This document shows positions 47,694 through 62,395 of a stretch of 64,000 bases of DNA, in pieces. The position numbers were made by a program, and so were the translations under genes. Every line of letters starts with the position of its first letter. Within the stretch, counting starts at the first letter, position 1. The notes under the pieces are model-generated. The model saw only the letters and a list, made by a program, of their open reading frames with translations. It had not been told where the DNA came from and searched no databases. Source of the DNA: Laguncularia racemosa (Eukaryota > Streptophyta > Magnoliopsida > Myrtales > Combretaceae); assembly GCA_037954665.1 (NCBI GenBank), contig JBBMOL010000180.1:1240001-1304000 (forward strand). Reading direction: 5' to 3'.

Positions 47694-48190
47694 CTTGCAG
47701 TGGGCTAGTCACCTAAACCTTTTGAAAGCATCATTTTTAGATATCTTTAATTAGCTCTTATGTTGTAAAATATCGTTTGCACTAATGTTTGTATCTATTC
47801 GTGATCCAGGGATTTAATAAAGTTTAGTTCCTTTTTATTGAGTTTTCGTGCATGCAATTGTGTGATTAGACATAGTCAAACCTAGGCTGTCTTAGGACTC
47901 TAGGATGGGGAGCCATTGTGTAAGTTTCGGGTGAAGTGAAATATTCACCGCTTGGGGTCGATTAGGTTACCCCACCTGATGCTTCGATATGGCCAGAGAT
48001 CCATTTCTTTGAGAATGTGGGAGGCCATAGAACTTGAGAACCTTTAGAACCCACCTCTTTGTATACATGAAATCATGAACCAACAGATGATTAATGATGT
48101 AATTTCTTTCTTTGGAGTTCAGATGCAGCCGCTTGTAAAAGAATTTTTATAGTGTTTTGTAAGACATTTGTTTGTAATTAGAAATTTTTA
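47694..48190 (+). other. Ogre-type leader, cut off before any coding region
   Basis: It follows the primer site and contains moderately GC-rich noncoding sequence such as cctaggctgtcttaggactc and ggatggggagccattgtg. It ends at about 48190, where direct repeat B begins. The element's gag-pol and 3' LTR are absent from the window. Confidence 0.65.
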
Positions 48191-48195
48191 TTGTA

Positions 48196-48538
48196 ATTAA
48201 AAATTACAAACTCTAGCTTGGTATTTAAATTTGTTGAGAGATTTGAAGTTCAAACTCAAACTCGGTTTTCTTAAATAAATGAGCTCGAACTGAAACTCAT
48301 TTAGATAAATAAAGTATAAACAAGCTTGAAGTCTCTTTTTTTTTGTTATATTAATGATTTTCAATAATTTACTCTTTATTTTTATGTTTTTAATGATTTT
48401 TAGTCATATTTTTTAATTATACTAATCTTACTCTTTTATTATATTTTTAATATATTATAATTTTTAATACAATATGTTGGCCTTCAAGCCGACCTGAGTC
48501 TATTCATGAGTTAGTTTATTGACCATATGTATGAGTTT
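48196..48538. repeat. Direct repeat B (right of second retrotransposon cluster)
   Basis: This is the partner of 43560-43900. After 48538 it continues with sequence (ctcgcaagttaacttgtt and AAATAAGTTT-type words) that is not found next to repeat A. Confidence 0.85.
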
Positions 48539-51500
48539 ACTCGCAAGTTAACTTGTTAATAATATAACAAAGTCTGCTAGTAAATAAAGTCTTAGTCTAA
48601 ATAGGAGTTTTAATTTGACTCATTTAAATAAATAAGTTTTATTTTGAGTTTAAATTTGATTTGTTATTAATCAATCTTGATCTAAATTAAGTTTAAAGCG
48701 AATTGAACTCACATAGGGTATCTTGACCCATTTATAATATTATATAGATATCTATCTTATTATATATTTTTAATAAAAATGGTTTTCACAATTTTTAGTA
48801 TGTAAAATTTTGATAGTGCATATGTATAAATATCTTCCTATTTTATTGTTAAGATAAAAATAGAAATTTGGTTTTAAATCTTAGAGGTTTTGTGTAATTT
48901 TTGTTGAATTTGGTTTCACTTTCTCAATGTTGAATTGAGTTACTAATTTTTGTTAGAACATACAATGCAATTCATTTTGTAGAAATGGTTTTTTTTTTTT
49001 TTTTCAATGCATGACAGAGTGGGCTACTTTTATAAGACTCAAATGCACGCTAAAAGCACATTTCCCTTATTTGACACCCATCACTTCGAATGAAACAAAA
49101 TCTTGGCAATGAAATGGAAACTAAACAAGATTGGATTGGTGCCACTAATTTCTTCATTCTTTTCGTTTTTTGGTTTTGGCCAACTATACTATTGCAATTA
49201 TGAGGAGGGAAAATTCAAGTCTAATTGATTTTGTTAAAAATACCATTCGATTATAAGGACTTAAGCGATTTGTTTTACTAATTTAAAGTCTTTATGAATG
49301 TCCTTATTATTATTATTATTATCTTGGGGAGATATGAATGTATTATGTCCAATCACACAGTGGTGAGTGAGTTGTGTTTTTGTTTGGGCCAACAACTTGC
49401 AAATTTTTAAATGTGTGTAGTTTGATCCAAAGCTGAATTCCTTTTAAAAATCAACTTGATTGGGCCCTTCAATAACTGTTTCTTCACATGTTTCGGGGGT
49501 CCACTTTAAATAAAGGGCCATTTGATGGGCCCCTTTAAGTCTTTTCAATGAACTCCACTTCAAAATAAGTAAAAATTGTTAAGCCAACGGATTTACATAG
49601 CAAATTTTTGTTTTCATGTGCACTTAAACTCTGCTCATGTACGGTAAGTTACTGTATATTCACATTTGTCCAAATAAGTACATAAACTTCTTGATCATAG
49701 CACATTAAAAGAATTTCCTAATAACATGACTAATTGAGCTACGGCTCCAAATAACCAAAGTTTTAAAATATTAAATGACCATGATATAATGTGAAGTATA
49801 GTTTCTTAGGTTATCCTCAATAAAATTCTTCAATTTGCTACAACCAACGATTCGGGGGTCTATTTGAACGAACATAGAAATACAACAATTTATTTATTGG
49901 TCAACTATGTATATTTTGGAAAGAAAAATTAACCAATCAATTTAGCTAAAGCTCAAGAGATTAATTTCATTCTTCTAAAGGATTATTTATATTTTGTCTT
50001 TTCTTTTTGAACCTTAAATGTCTAGGTCATTCATGATCAGATTGCTGATTATAAAGATGGTTGTAGTTAGCTATATTGTATGTTAGCGAATTTTGAGCCA
50101 ATAATGGCTTTATTTGTCATCTTGTTTCCTATATTTTCATATTTTAAAGTTAAAATAAGGTTATATTATTTCGAGATTGGTATTTGTTGAAGATGTTTTC
50201 ATGTATGCTGTAAAATAATTAATGTTTACAATTGTAATATATTTCCACATCATGATCCAATGAGACATTGCCACGCGGGACCAAGTCACGTGCTTCTCAC
50301 CTCCTTTGTCTTTCCGGCAAACAATTGATTAAGGTTGGAAACCGAAATAATGAAGGCACATAAGCATAGATATATCAGACCGGAAGCAGCAAACTTTTCT
50401 CTCCGCCGTTCCTTCCTGCTCAATATCATCATCAACAGCTGCTTCGTTATGCCACAAAAATTGTATCTGATTTGACATGAAGATCCTGTACAACTTGTTT
50501 TGCATGGGGTGATATGAGAGCATCAAATTTTATTGATCCCACCTCGTATTTTGACGTGGGTTCTACAAACTTAAGGGTCGGCATCAACCGATACCTTGAT
50601 GAGGATTACTTTGTACAAGGAAGAGAGTGTCTCTTTGATTTGCTTTGTTACCTAACAAAGTAACATCGATTGTCATATGGAATGATGTATTGTGCGTGGG
50701 AATCCCATGCCTTTCATTTTTCAATCCATACTGTGCCAAGTTTAGAATTCGTCAGGATTAGTATTTTAGATCGCAGATCATTGAACCATAATGACAAGAG
50801 AACTAACAAATAAAGCGAGAAATTAGGGAAAGACATACCCTACAAATAGTAGTAAAATAAAACCACCAGCCACACTACATATATGAATGAGAAGCTGCAA
50901 TAGCCCTGCCTGCGCCCTAATGTGGTTGAATGCACCAGGTCACACTTGCGGTTGAAGGGGCAATGTCTCCCATAGTGTGGTTTTAGCCAAAATGTCTGTT
51001 TTACTTATATAATTCTATAATTTTGCTACTTTATGAGGTATTTTTTAGTTAAAACTCACACAAAATCCTTTTTGTGTTAAATCATGGTGGAATCTCAAGT
51101 AAAAGCACCATAATCATAGGACTAATTTTATGATTTTACATATTGTGTAGTTTATGAGCTAGTTTAAGTGGACTTCTATAAGCCCATCACATCGTTCTTG
51201 GTCTCTTCTTACCTTTTTCCCCACTCAAATCCGTAAATATAAATCATGTTTTCTCCTTTTTCTTTCTTTATTTCACTGCCACAAACTTTCTAGCCCTGCT
51301 CTTGATTTCGGATCTAAGTTCTCCTTCCACCAATCTCGTTTAGACACTTTTTCCTAAAAGGCTAAACCATGACCAATCGGAGTACTCAACGTAGTTGAGC
51401 AGCAAAAACTTTTGTATGCTAGGTTATTTGTATTATACTTATATTAGGTTTTTGTATTATATATGAATAAAATTTATGATAAATTTTTATTTTCATCGTA

Positions 51501-54500
51501 TATTTTAAATTTTTTATTACCATTTTAAGTATATTTATATTTTTTGAAAGTTAGTTTATACAAATTGTAAAGATTTATTATATAATCCAATCTTATAAAT
51601 TCTTAGACAATTTTAGATAGAGTTCTGAATTTAACAACAAAAAAATGTGCTTGAATTTCATCTTTACTTATTTCTTTGCCTGTCCATACTTTAAAAACCA
51701 AATCTAGTGTAAATTTGAGACAACAAACTCACCACAATGCTCTTAATCCCTAAATTTAAATCTTAGTATTTCAGTTATATATATAAATAGATTAGTTGGT
51801 GTCCCTATGTGGCAGTAATCAAGAACCATAATTGATGTAATGGGGGACACAGTGGAGGTAGGAATGGTATGTAGTTGCTGGTAGTGGTGATTATTATTTG
51901 TATTCAATGCGACGCAATGTGTATGATTTATCATTTTATCGTAATGAAAACGGTTTTTCATAATCATCACAGAATATTTTTATTGAATAATGGTTCCATT
52001 GATTGTTTTATTTCCTATGAATTGAATTTGGATAGTATTTTCTTTAACGAAATGGTTTCTTTAGAATATCCTTTGAATTGAGCTTTACAAGAAATCAATA
52101 TGCCCTTTGATCGGCATTAAATGAGCCACATATTATTCGATTATTGGTGTCTTCGACATTTGTATGACATAGATGTATCTCCTGGGCAAGAAAAATGTAT
52201 AAAAACCATGAGCAATGGTAAATTATTCAACCATGACGAAGAATAAAATGGAATTCATTTTGATATATTAAAATGGAATGAAATAAATTTATACAATAAC
52301 AATTAAATAAGGAGAAAAGAGAGAGGATAGTTACACAATAATTTATGTAGAAAACTCTAATGCTTCATTTACATTTTAGAATGGAACTTTGAGAATAAAT
52401 GGGTTAAAAAATTTATTATAATATTTACTTTATATAATTTTTTATAATGGATGTAATGTTTAAACTTTTTATTCTCATTATAAAGAGAATAAAAAAAATT
52501 ATTTTTTCTTAAGTAATATCTATTCCTAATAGAGTGGAAATAGAAAAACATTGAGAATTAAAATTTTCTTATCGTTTTTCTAAATAAATAAGATAAGAGA
52601 TTTTATTTCCTCTTTATTCCTTCCAAGCAAATGAATCGTAAGGAAAGAGGAGGGGGGAACCACCAGCAAGAAGGGTTAAATTTGCCATCACAAAACTAGA
52701 AGAGAGTACATGAGAATTATACAGATTCTCTCAATAACTCATAGATTTTCACATAAATTTCATCAAATTAACATGAGTGTTTCCCAGCTATTTAAAGTCA
52801 GATCAATGCAATAAAAAACCCCAATAGCCCTATATATAAGCCTATGCTAGAGTAGTGTTAGCAAGAAACGCATATTTGGAATAGAATAATAAATTGCAGA
52901 ACACATAAATGGAGGCTATGGTCAATCTCAAATTGGGCTTGGTTGATTGTCATGCATGAACCGCCAATTGCCCTGCCGTTGCTCGGTTGCTAGTCTTCAA
53001 ATGGCTTCGGGGTTCAGTTGTCGGTCTATCCTAGTCTACGGCCCAAGCTCAAACCGGTTCTTTAGGTTAATCAATCTATTCTCTCATATACAACGTAAAT
53101 CTTAATATGTTTGGAAAATCTAAAATCCAAAAAAGTATCGTTTATATCGACAATAAAATTTTGTATCAACACTATTAATGAATCAAACCATACTCAACAG
53201 GATATTAATATATATGGCTTTCTTTGTACATGTTTCTTTTTACGTTACAAATTCATAATCTTGGTTTATCTTCCAAAAACAACCAAACGAAATCCTAGGA
53301 GCTATTGAAGAAATTAAATCTGAACCTATTTAATGTTCATGACATTAAATTAGCTTTATAGAAATTATACGGTATATAATCACTTTTCTTTTCTTTTTTT
53401 TATTACAATAAATCTTTTCAAATATAATAAAAATAAGACCATTATAATAAAAAAAATATCGAATATTTTCCTAAACCTATTGATATCTTTCGTAAATTTA
53501 TGGATAAACTTTTTTATATAGTGAAACACCTCAATTGCCTTTCTCGTAACTTTAGGATGTCTCTCTTCTTAGTGAAAGGTCAATGCATGTGTAGACATTT
53601 TTGATTCACTTGGCCGGATTGATAGAACCAACACCACCTTTATATAAATCGGGTATATAAAACTCGTATTATTTAGTTATTTTTTAAGTTCTCCCTAGGT
53701 TCTCGTTCTGAAAGCAAATCAGCAAATTGTAATGATTATGGGCACGAAACATAACATACACGCGAATTCCATCATAAATATTGAAGTGAGTGTAAAATTC
53801 CCTTTCCAAGCATATCACAAGAGCTTAAGAAATTACGTTTGAACGACCTTTTAATGGCCATACATTTCGTGATGAACTTTCGTGAAAAGTTTTCCGTATT
53901 TTAATCTTTTTCCATCAGCAAAACAAAAAAGGGTACTCGGCATTTAGTGGAGTACCAAACTCGTACCGAAATTGGCATGCACGCAGAAGAACAAAAAGGT
54001 TAATTGCATTGTCCGTTTTCTTTTCCCTGGCTGGCTTTGGCTGATGACGCTTTCATGGAGTCCTAGCCTCGAGGAAAAAAGGGAAAGGAAGATATGGTTT
54101 TGATGGCTTTTGGCAAATTCAGAATTCCAGGAGAATATATTCTCAAAAGTTGAAAGTGATGCGGCCATAAAACAATTACTATAATTGCAAGGGACCATCT
54201 AAAATTTGGAATAAGATCCACCAAACGGGAGATTTCGAAGTCATTTTGTTAATTACTGCGTGAACCCAACAATTTCTTATGTAGTGCAGATTTTTCTTAG
54301 TAGGTTCCAAGAAGTTGCTCGATTTGTTTTATAATTGATAAATGATGCATTCAAAAAGACAATAACGAATAGGGTTAAAGCCTTCATTGATATTTACGGT
54401 TGCAATTCTATTAGCTAGAGCTAATTCATTTCTTCTTCTTCTTCTTTTATTTATTTATTTATTTTTAATAAAAAAAAGTGATTTCACTTTAACATTTATT

Positions 54501-54918
54501 TTATATAGAAAATTCTTCATGATGTTATAAATAACTTTTTCAAAAAGAGATAGCTTGTTCTTGCATTAGACTTTATATAAAAAGCCTAATCCTAATGTAA
54601 GAATACATTAAATTCTTTATCATTGCATCTTTTAGTATTGATAAGATGTAATTTAGTTGCTTTCAAGTGACAAACTCTTCCTTGCCTCTTAACGAGGAGA
54701 AGACACATACTTTCACTTGTGATAAATAATTTATGTATTAGCAAAATCTTTTATTTTTCCTTAAACATAAAGTTTAGTCTTCTCTTTAAGCGACCTTCAA
54801 GAGTTTAATTATTGTCAACCAAGGTGAAATGTACTTTGTCCCCGCTCTAAATTTATGCACTTATTTCATAACTTCGAAAGATACCTTTAAAAAAAATTGA
54901 GGCAAAGTGACTACAGAT
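48539..54918. other. Noncoding AT-rich region
   Basis: No gene, RNA or element terminus is recognised. Patches with more balanced composition at 50270-50600, 50880-51000, 52900-53060 and 53930-54230 contain only short frames unlike known proteins. The 84-codon minus-strand frame at 53944-54198 is the most protein-like but has no recognisable motif. Confidence 0.6.
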
Positions 54919-55633
54919 GTTGTCAAATTTGCGATTCTATTTAGAACTGTTAGAGAATTTATAAAATCGGAATATAGAATTAAAACATGAAAATGTATAT
55001 TTTTATAGTCTACATAAAATAACTTAAAAAATTGTAAATATATTTATTGTAGTTAAAAAAATGAAATATAAGATGGAAATAAATAAATTTAATATAAAAT
55101 TTATTCACAAATCACAATAAAAGTTACATACTTATAATATAAATAAATTAGCATAATTTTTTATGTTAATGATAAAACTACAATATGAATAACAGTACCA
55201 ATATGAAATATATTATAATATAAATTATAACAATAAAATACAAAATTGAAAAAAAAAATCATTAACTCCCTTTTCATCATTAAAAGTCAAAATTATTGTT
55301 AGCTCTTTCTTCACCATAACCATCATCATTGTCTCCTTCATCGTCAATGCAATTATGCCAATATCATTACTAGTACTACAATGAATGATATCATTATATT
55401 CTAATTCTAAGTCTTCCAAAAAAACCCATAATATTCATATCTTGTGAAAGTCAAGTTGTATTTTTTAATTTTTAACTCATTTGATTTTAATTGGTAGATT
55501 CGGTTAAAAATGTAAGTTTTACTGATTTTACATGTAAACTTGTGATTCTACCATAAGTTTATACAAAAACAATTTTATGCTTGACTTAAAAAAAAATCTT
55601 AAAATCATATGAGTAGAATTATGATTTAACAAC
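54919..55633. mobile_element. TIR element A (non-autonomous, possibly hAT-like)
   Basis: The left end gttgtcaaatttgcgattct and the reverse complement of the right end (gttgttaaatcataattct) form imperfect inverted repeats of about 20 bases. The same termini and internal words (taaaataact, caataaaagt) occur in the element at 62396. A minus-strand frame at 55225-55419 is acidic near its start and may be a scrap of coding sequence. No clear target duplication was found. Confidence 0.6.
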
Positions 55634-58400
55634 TATAGGTGCAAGCCTAACCCTTAAACACAAGGAAAGAAAAAAAAAAAGGCCTCATATACTTCCAACT
55701 ATTTAACTAAAATTAAATACATTTTTATTCTCTCTCTTTTTTTTTTCTTCACATAAAAGATATTGGAACCTATATGAAAAAATGAAACCAAAAATGGATC
55801 CATTTGCCTATACATAAATAGATCAATAGAATACATATCTACTTATAAATAGAACCCATCTTATCTTCCTTTTTTTTTTTTTAATCCTTTAAAAGGACCA
55901 TCTAATGAATTCTTGGGCTTTTCCAATGAGGTGAATTATATAAATTAAAAAGGACTTTTTAGAGTTGTTGAAAGGATATAACTTGGGGCCTATATAATCT
56001 TAATCAATTCTCAAATAATTGGACTTTGTCTTGATCTTAATTGAATTTGGTTAGTTTACAAGTGAGTCAAACTCAACCTTTTTTATTATTAGACTCAACA
56101 ATTTTATGAACTGTATTGAATTAAAATGTAACTTAATTTTATTATTATTATTTTCAATAAAGGTTAGTTGAGTTCAAGTCAAGCTTAGACTTAAACATTG
56201 AAAGCAATATATGTTGTGTGCATGAAAAATTGGATCTAAGAAGCCATAAATGAAAGTTCAAGACAAAGTCCAAATTACACTATTGATGTTTAGTTTAAAA
56301 GCTAAGAATGATCAATTTGGGTGAGTTCAAGTGAATAAAGAAGACTAGCACAAGCAAGAAGGTGGGATAAGTCCATATTGGGAGGACGTTAGTTTAACTA
56401 GCTTAGGTGGTTAATTGGGCTTGATTGGATCAATTTGTCTTTTGCTAGTTTTTATTCATCTTTTTTCTTTGTTAATTGTTTTAGTATGTTTTAATTCATA
56501 GTCATTCAATTCTTTAGTTTTAGGCATGGTTTTATATTGAATAAGTCATTTATTTTCATAATATTAGGAGTTATTATGTTTTCTTTTGTTAAAGATGTTT
56601 CCTTTTTTTTTATTTGAATTTTTCTTATGCCTAGATTTATTTTGAATTACTTAGTTTAGATTGAATGAGAATTTGATTGCTTAATCTTTTTTTAAACTTA
56701 TGAATAAGTTAAGACACTTGTGGCATTAGTTAATACTTCAAGTTCTTCTATTTAAAATTTCCTTATGTCTAGGTTTGTATTGGACTCTTTAGCTTATATT
56801 AAATCAGAATTTGAGTGTTTACTTTAGAATTTTTAGTTTTACATATCTCTATCATTCCTTTCCTTTCTTTTTTTTTTCTCCATATATAAGAAAATATACT
56901 TAATGATGGCGAACTTAAACTTCTTAAGTAGCATTAATTTTAACAATCTAACCCAACCGAACTTGAACTGCGTTAGGACTTGGGTTTGAACTCTCGAATT
57001 CTGCCTTGAATGTCTTGATGATTCGTTGTTACTGTAATTGGCAAAGCCCAGTCATTATTATTTTTTTTTTCCTTTTTCATTAAAAAGAATCCAATTACTG
57101 TTATGCCGTTAGCACTATCCATATGAAGTAAATATATTACGTCATAGGAGATAAATAAATATCAATCCATAATTGCATTACCTATTAAAAAATGGTGACT
57201 ACCCATCTCAGTCATGAGATTGATTACTTACAAGGAAACACATGTTATTCTGACATACAATGGCAGTTGGATCAGGAGATTTCAGTTTTGTTATTTCGTA
57301 CAACCAGATATGTCACGGAAATTGAAGTGAATGCCCAAAAAATAAAAAATAAAAAATAAAAAAATGAAAAAATAAAAAAGGGTGTACGATAGAGTGATCC
57401 GACAGTCCGACAAGACTACAGATGAGAATATCTCTTCAAAAATCTTTGGAGCCCAACATGCACCAGGTTTACACCCCCACATCATGCCACGGCTCAGTCT
57501 CTGGGTCCTTGTTTTGAATGAGTACACCATGCAAAGCTTCAAAGTTGTTGAATAACGTGTAAGGTAAACTTTTGTTTCTTTTAAACCTTTGGTAAATTAA
57601 AGGCTCCAATGATAATAACATGATATATCTAATTGATTAATGATTTATAAATATTAGTTATATTTTGATATTTGACTTTTTTATATAATATAAATAATAG
57701 TTATCAAAATAAATGTTTATTATCAATATCATATATTAAAATATTATTGATATTTATTTTTTATTCGTATACATGTCATATTAATACCGATGGTCTTTTT
57801 TTATATTGAGGACATCCTACAAATATGCACTTGATCTAGACTTTTAAACGATAATACTTAATTACCTATGTATTCATAAACAATCATATTAAGAGACATC
57901 TTTATTATTTTGAGGAACATAAGTTCGTGATTGCTGGTTTTTTCGATCTCTTTTTTATTGATAGTATGCAACTAGCAAAGATTTAAAGTTTCTAGATAAA
58001 AATAAGTCAAATTAAGTTTCTTTCCTTTTCAACGTTTATGATAAATTCAAAGCTTGAAACAAAACTATAGGTGATATTGTTTGAAGTAAGTTATAAGAAA
58101 TATCCTCCACAAACCTTAGTTTCTAGCCCACTTTTCTAAATTTCTTTCCTTCCTTCACTATTCTAAATTAGTAAGTCCTATATTATTAATCTTAATATCA
58201 GTAGATCCATTATTTTATTTCAAATTTGTCACTTTTCTATTACTCTCACCATCATTAATTCATTGGCATTATATTTTTACCATTACAAATATACTTTTAT
58301 AATTTAATTAGTTTGAAGATTGTAGTGATTACACCAATATTACTTTATTAGTGCAACATTTAGAATAAGCAAGTTTTACTTTTTATTATTTTTCCTTTTC
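55634..58400. other. Noncoding AT-rich region
   Basis: No gene is recognised. The minus-strand frame at 57291-57542 covers a GC-richer patch (57380-57545) but resembles no protein known to me. Confidence 0.65.
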
Positions 58401-58524
58401 ATGTTGTTTACATTCTTTACGTGAGATTATGTTATTTCTTTATGAGATTTATTATACTCACTATGTTGTTTACATTCCTTACGTGGGATTATGTTGTTCC
58501 TTTATGAGATTTATTACACTCACT
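58401..58524. repeat. 62-bp tandem duplication
   Basis: Two adjacent 62-base units begin atgttgtttacattc at 58401 and 58463 and end tcact. They differ at a handful of positions, all transitions by eye. Confidence 0.95.
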
Positions 58525-61500
58525 ACTTGAGTGGGTTTTATTTGTTACCATCTATGTTGGACATATTAACTCTTGAAGAGATGTACCCTTCCATTCAATT
58601 AGGTTTTTTTACCTTGACTCTTCATCTATCAATCCTCTTGTATCAACTAGTTTGATTGATGTAGTTGTTTTTTACTATGGAATGAAAGTCATATTTACTA
58701 ACCAAAATTAAAAAGCTAGTTTCATAGCTTTTAAAGTTTGAATCCATGATTAGATTCTTGAACTATTATGTTTTTATTAGGTTTATTAAGATATTTAGCC
58801 AAGAAATAGAAAAATTATCTTTGCCAGTGTTTTCATAGTTTCAATATAGTTTTTGTTATAAATATTTATTGTTTGGTTGGAAAAATAAGATATGATGAAA
58901 ATAGAATTGCCCCTCCTTAAAGAGTAGAATAGGGAAATAATAGTTATTTCTTTATTTGTTTGTACTTAAAATGGCATTAGTATTATATTAGAAATAAATA
59001 TAAAAATACTAATAAACCTTTAATAAGTCCATGGCTTGACTATTGGATTAGAAGCTCATAAGTTGTTTATACAAATATGTAAAAATACCAAAGAATAGTT
59101 ATGCATTTGGTTTTGAGAAGGAATTGCACTTTCTTATTAGGCAATAATAGAAATTTTTTGAAATTGCAATTTTACAAACTAAAGATAATAATAACTCTTT
59201 TGGAAAAAAGAAGAAGTAATAATAGCTTTATAAAAAAAATTCATTCCACCCTATAAAGTCAATCAAATATACTAAATACATATTTCAAATAGAGATTTGA
59301 TAGCTATACTATTTTCATTTTAGAATTCTTCAAGCAATACACGATTCAACCCAAATATGATATGCTTTTATTAACTGTAGGTTGAATTATGGGTTTAAGT
59401 TTTTGAATATGGCTAATAAATGAATTATGTTTTAGAATGGGATTTTAAGATACAAACCTAATATTAGACCTAAAACAAAACATGACTTGCTAATAAATGT
59501 TGTGAGTCCTAATCCACGCTAACATGTCAAGCTGATCCATTATATTATAGACCTAAAAATTTACTGTTTTTTACAATTTTACATTGCTAACAAGTGATAA
59601 CAAATGCTACAAAGAAAATAAAATAAAACATAAGATTTAAGAAGATTTTATTTAGATTTCCACAATTTTCGTGCGACCAGGAAAATAATGTATTTATTAG
59701 TATTAAGATCTGCATAGAAGGGGGTTCTAATCGATCGATTTTATATGTCAAGGTAGATGGAGTCTTTAAAGCTGATAGTTGTCAGCAGGATTACAACCCA
59801 AGGATCAATCATTTCTTTGTCAGGATTCAGGACAGGAATACCCACCTTGTTTTAATTAAAAGGAAAAAAAAAATTGGCACTTTAATTATAATTTTTTTTT
59901 GAAAAAGGATTTTTATTCATGGAAGTTCAAAAATACAATGAATAAATAAAGAAATATGAGTTGTAATACGAAAAGATTTATGGTTGGTGGTATGAACATT
60001 GGTTTTTTATTTTTAACTTAAATGCTTTAAACAACATGATATAATCTCAAATAATAATAATTTTCAAATTTTATCATCAAAATTAATGTAGAAAACGGCC
60101 AATCATAGAAAAATGATAAAATACATATTTACCTGATTGAATACATCCTATTTCAATTTTTATTGAAATTCTTATACAAATCTATAAACACGGATGTTTT
60201 TGAATTAGAGCGTGCAGCCTGCATTTAAATAATTATATCAATTCTCTACCCGTAATTTGTTTGACATTACTGTGAGTTTTCTGATTAAATTATTATGATG
60301 AATTGGTGGGTCATTGGGACAAAGTTCGCAGAAAGAACATGCCGCCAACTGTAAAATTAATACAACTTTCACTGTGATTCCCCGACTTCTTTTCCGTGAC
60401 ATGATGTGAAAGAAAATGACCTTTCCCATTCCATTTATATTTGTCACTGGCTGTATTTTAATCAATCTAGCAGCTTACTCGGCCCAATAAAAAATTATTA
60501 AAAAAAAAATTCAATGTAGCAGCCTAGTATCGATATTTATTTTTTATAAAGCAGACGGTGAATTTTTGGTGACAAGGCAACGTACACAATAGAATTAATA
60601 TAAAATAAGTTTAGAAAAAATTTATCTAAACAAATATAGTGGCATGTTAAAATGTAAGTTTTTAAATTACTTTTTAGTGTTATCTAACTTCATATTTAAA
60701 GTTAGAAGGTTATTGAATGTAATATTTAATTAATTTTTTAATCGAAAAGAATAATTAATCAAATTTTTATTTGTGAAGTTTTATATTTAACATATAAGTT
60801 GCTAAATAACAGATAAAATTAGACTTTTGTGGCTGCAAGAGAAAAAAGAAATTCACGAGGTAGCATTTAATGATAAGAGATAGAGATAGGACCAGCTCAT
60901 GAAATGCGACTCAATTTTCTGCTTTACTTGCGTCTCCATTCCTCTTCTACATTATGTTACATCTTCTAAGTGGTGATATATATCCCAAAGATTCGGTGCT
61001 CTTTTATAGTTTTGAACCTTTCATCTGAGTTACTATAATAGACAATGGAAAGGATCACCATTTGCCAAATTGAAATCTTGGTAATGATACCCATTTGTTA
61101 TGTAGTTACTCTCCTAAAATTTTTCTCCTATCTTTAATGTAGATTTTTCCTTAATTATGGTTTCTAATAATATCTTAGATGCCTATTCAACATTAAAGGT
61201 AGAGGTCATGCTTGTTTCTTACCTTGATTTTATTTTAAAATATGTCGATCATTATATGGTCGATTAAGAGTTGAAAAAGATTTATGAAACAAAAAGATAG
61301 CCATAACTCCTTGTACTTGTTTCTTTTTCTTTTTCTTTTTTTGATGTATTTTCTATTGATTTATTAATAGATATGATATTAGAGATAAAAGGGTTAGCAT
61401 GCCCATTTTTGACTCACAAATTATGTGATTATTATCTTTAAAGTTATATTTTGAACTTTTGGTAGAAATTGAAAAAAAAAAAAAAGATTGACACTTTAGG

Positions 61501-62395
61501 ACATCTAGTGAACCATCCCAAACCTTAGGATGGTTGGCCAAGTGGATTTGAATGTGATGAGTACTTGCTCATCACCACCAAAAGTGTAAAACGGAAAAAA
61601 AAAAAAGAAAAATGCTTCAAAACCAATTATATTGCCATGATTACGATCTAATAGTTTTTTAAGTGCTTTTTCTATTCTTTTCTTTTTTATTTATTTATCT
61701 ATTCATTTATTTACTTTTGGGAGTAGTGTGTAGGCATCTAACCACCCCGAGGGTTTCCAACATCCTAGATAATAGTGGATGGGCTACATTGTACCTGCCA
61801 ACATGTGTTGGTTACATGGCCCATTAAGGTTAAACTTACTTTGTTTACCCTCCTTTGGCTTAGGATGGTTGGCTAAGTTCTTAGGTTTTGTTTTTATTAG
61901 TTATATGTAATTTTTTTTGTTGTAAATTACTCTTTTTTGTATTCTATAATGTCTTTATTATTTAATTAAATTTATTTAATAATATTATTTTATTAAATTA
62001 ATTGTTACAGACTAATTAAATACTAACATAAGTTTCATCGTTAATATTGATAGAAATAGCGCATATGTTTATTAAAAGAATAAACACATGTTATGAGTTT
62101 GCACAAATAGCAAATCACTAATCATGTTTTTACAATTTTCCTTGGTAAAAACATGTTAAATTGATTATACACATCATAAATGATTAAGAGTTACATGCAC
62201 TATGTAAATTTGTCACCTACTATATATGGAGAAATGGAACTTGTGGAATGTCAAGCTAAACATCCTCTTTTGTGCCTAAAATGCTTCCGATGTCAATTTA
62301 GTAAAATTGAAAATAATATGTTGATTAATGAATGTAAGATACTAAAAGAGCTTATTCATTTTAATATTATAGATTTACTACATTGCTGTAATAAG
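58525..62395. other. Noncoding AT-rich region
   Basis: No gene or element terminus is recognised. The minus-strand frames at 60238-60465 and 61353-61541 are short and have no known motif. Poly-A and poly-T runs are frequent (59860-59910, 61470-61485, 61590-61610). Confidence 0.65.

Noticed and set aside
57291..57542. Possible 83-codon secreted or membrane protein on the minus strand
   Set aside because: The hydrophobic part comes from an A/T-rich AAAAATAAA repeat, and the rest matches no family known to me. Too weak to call a gene.
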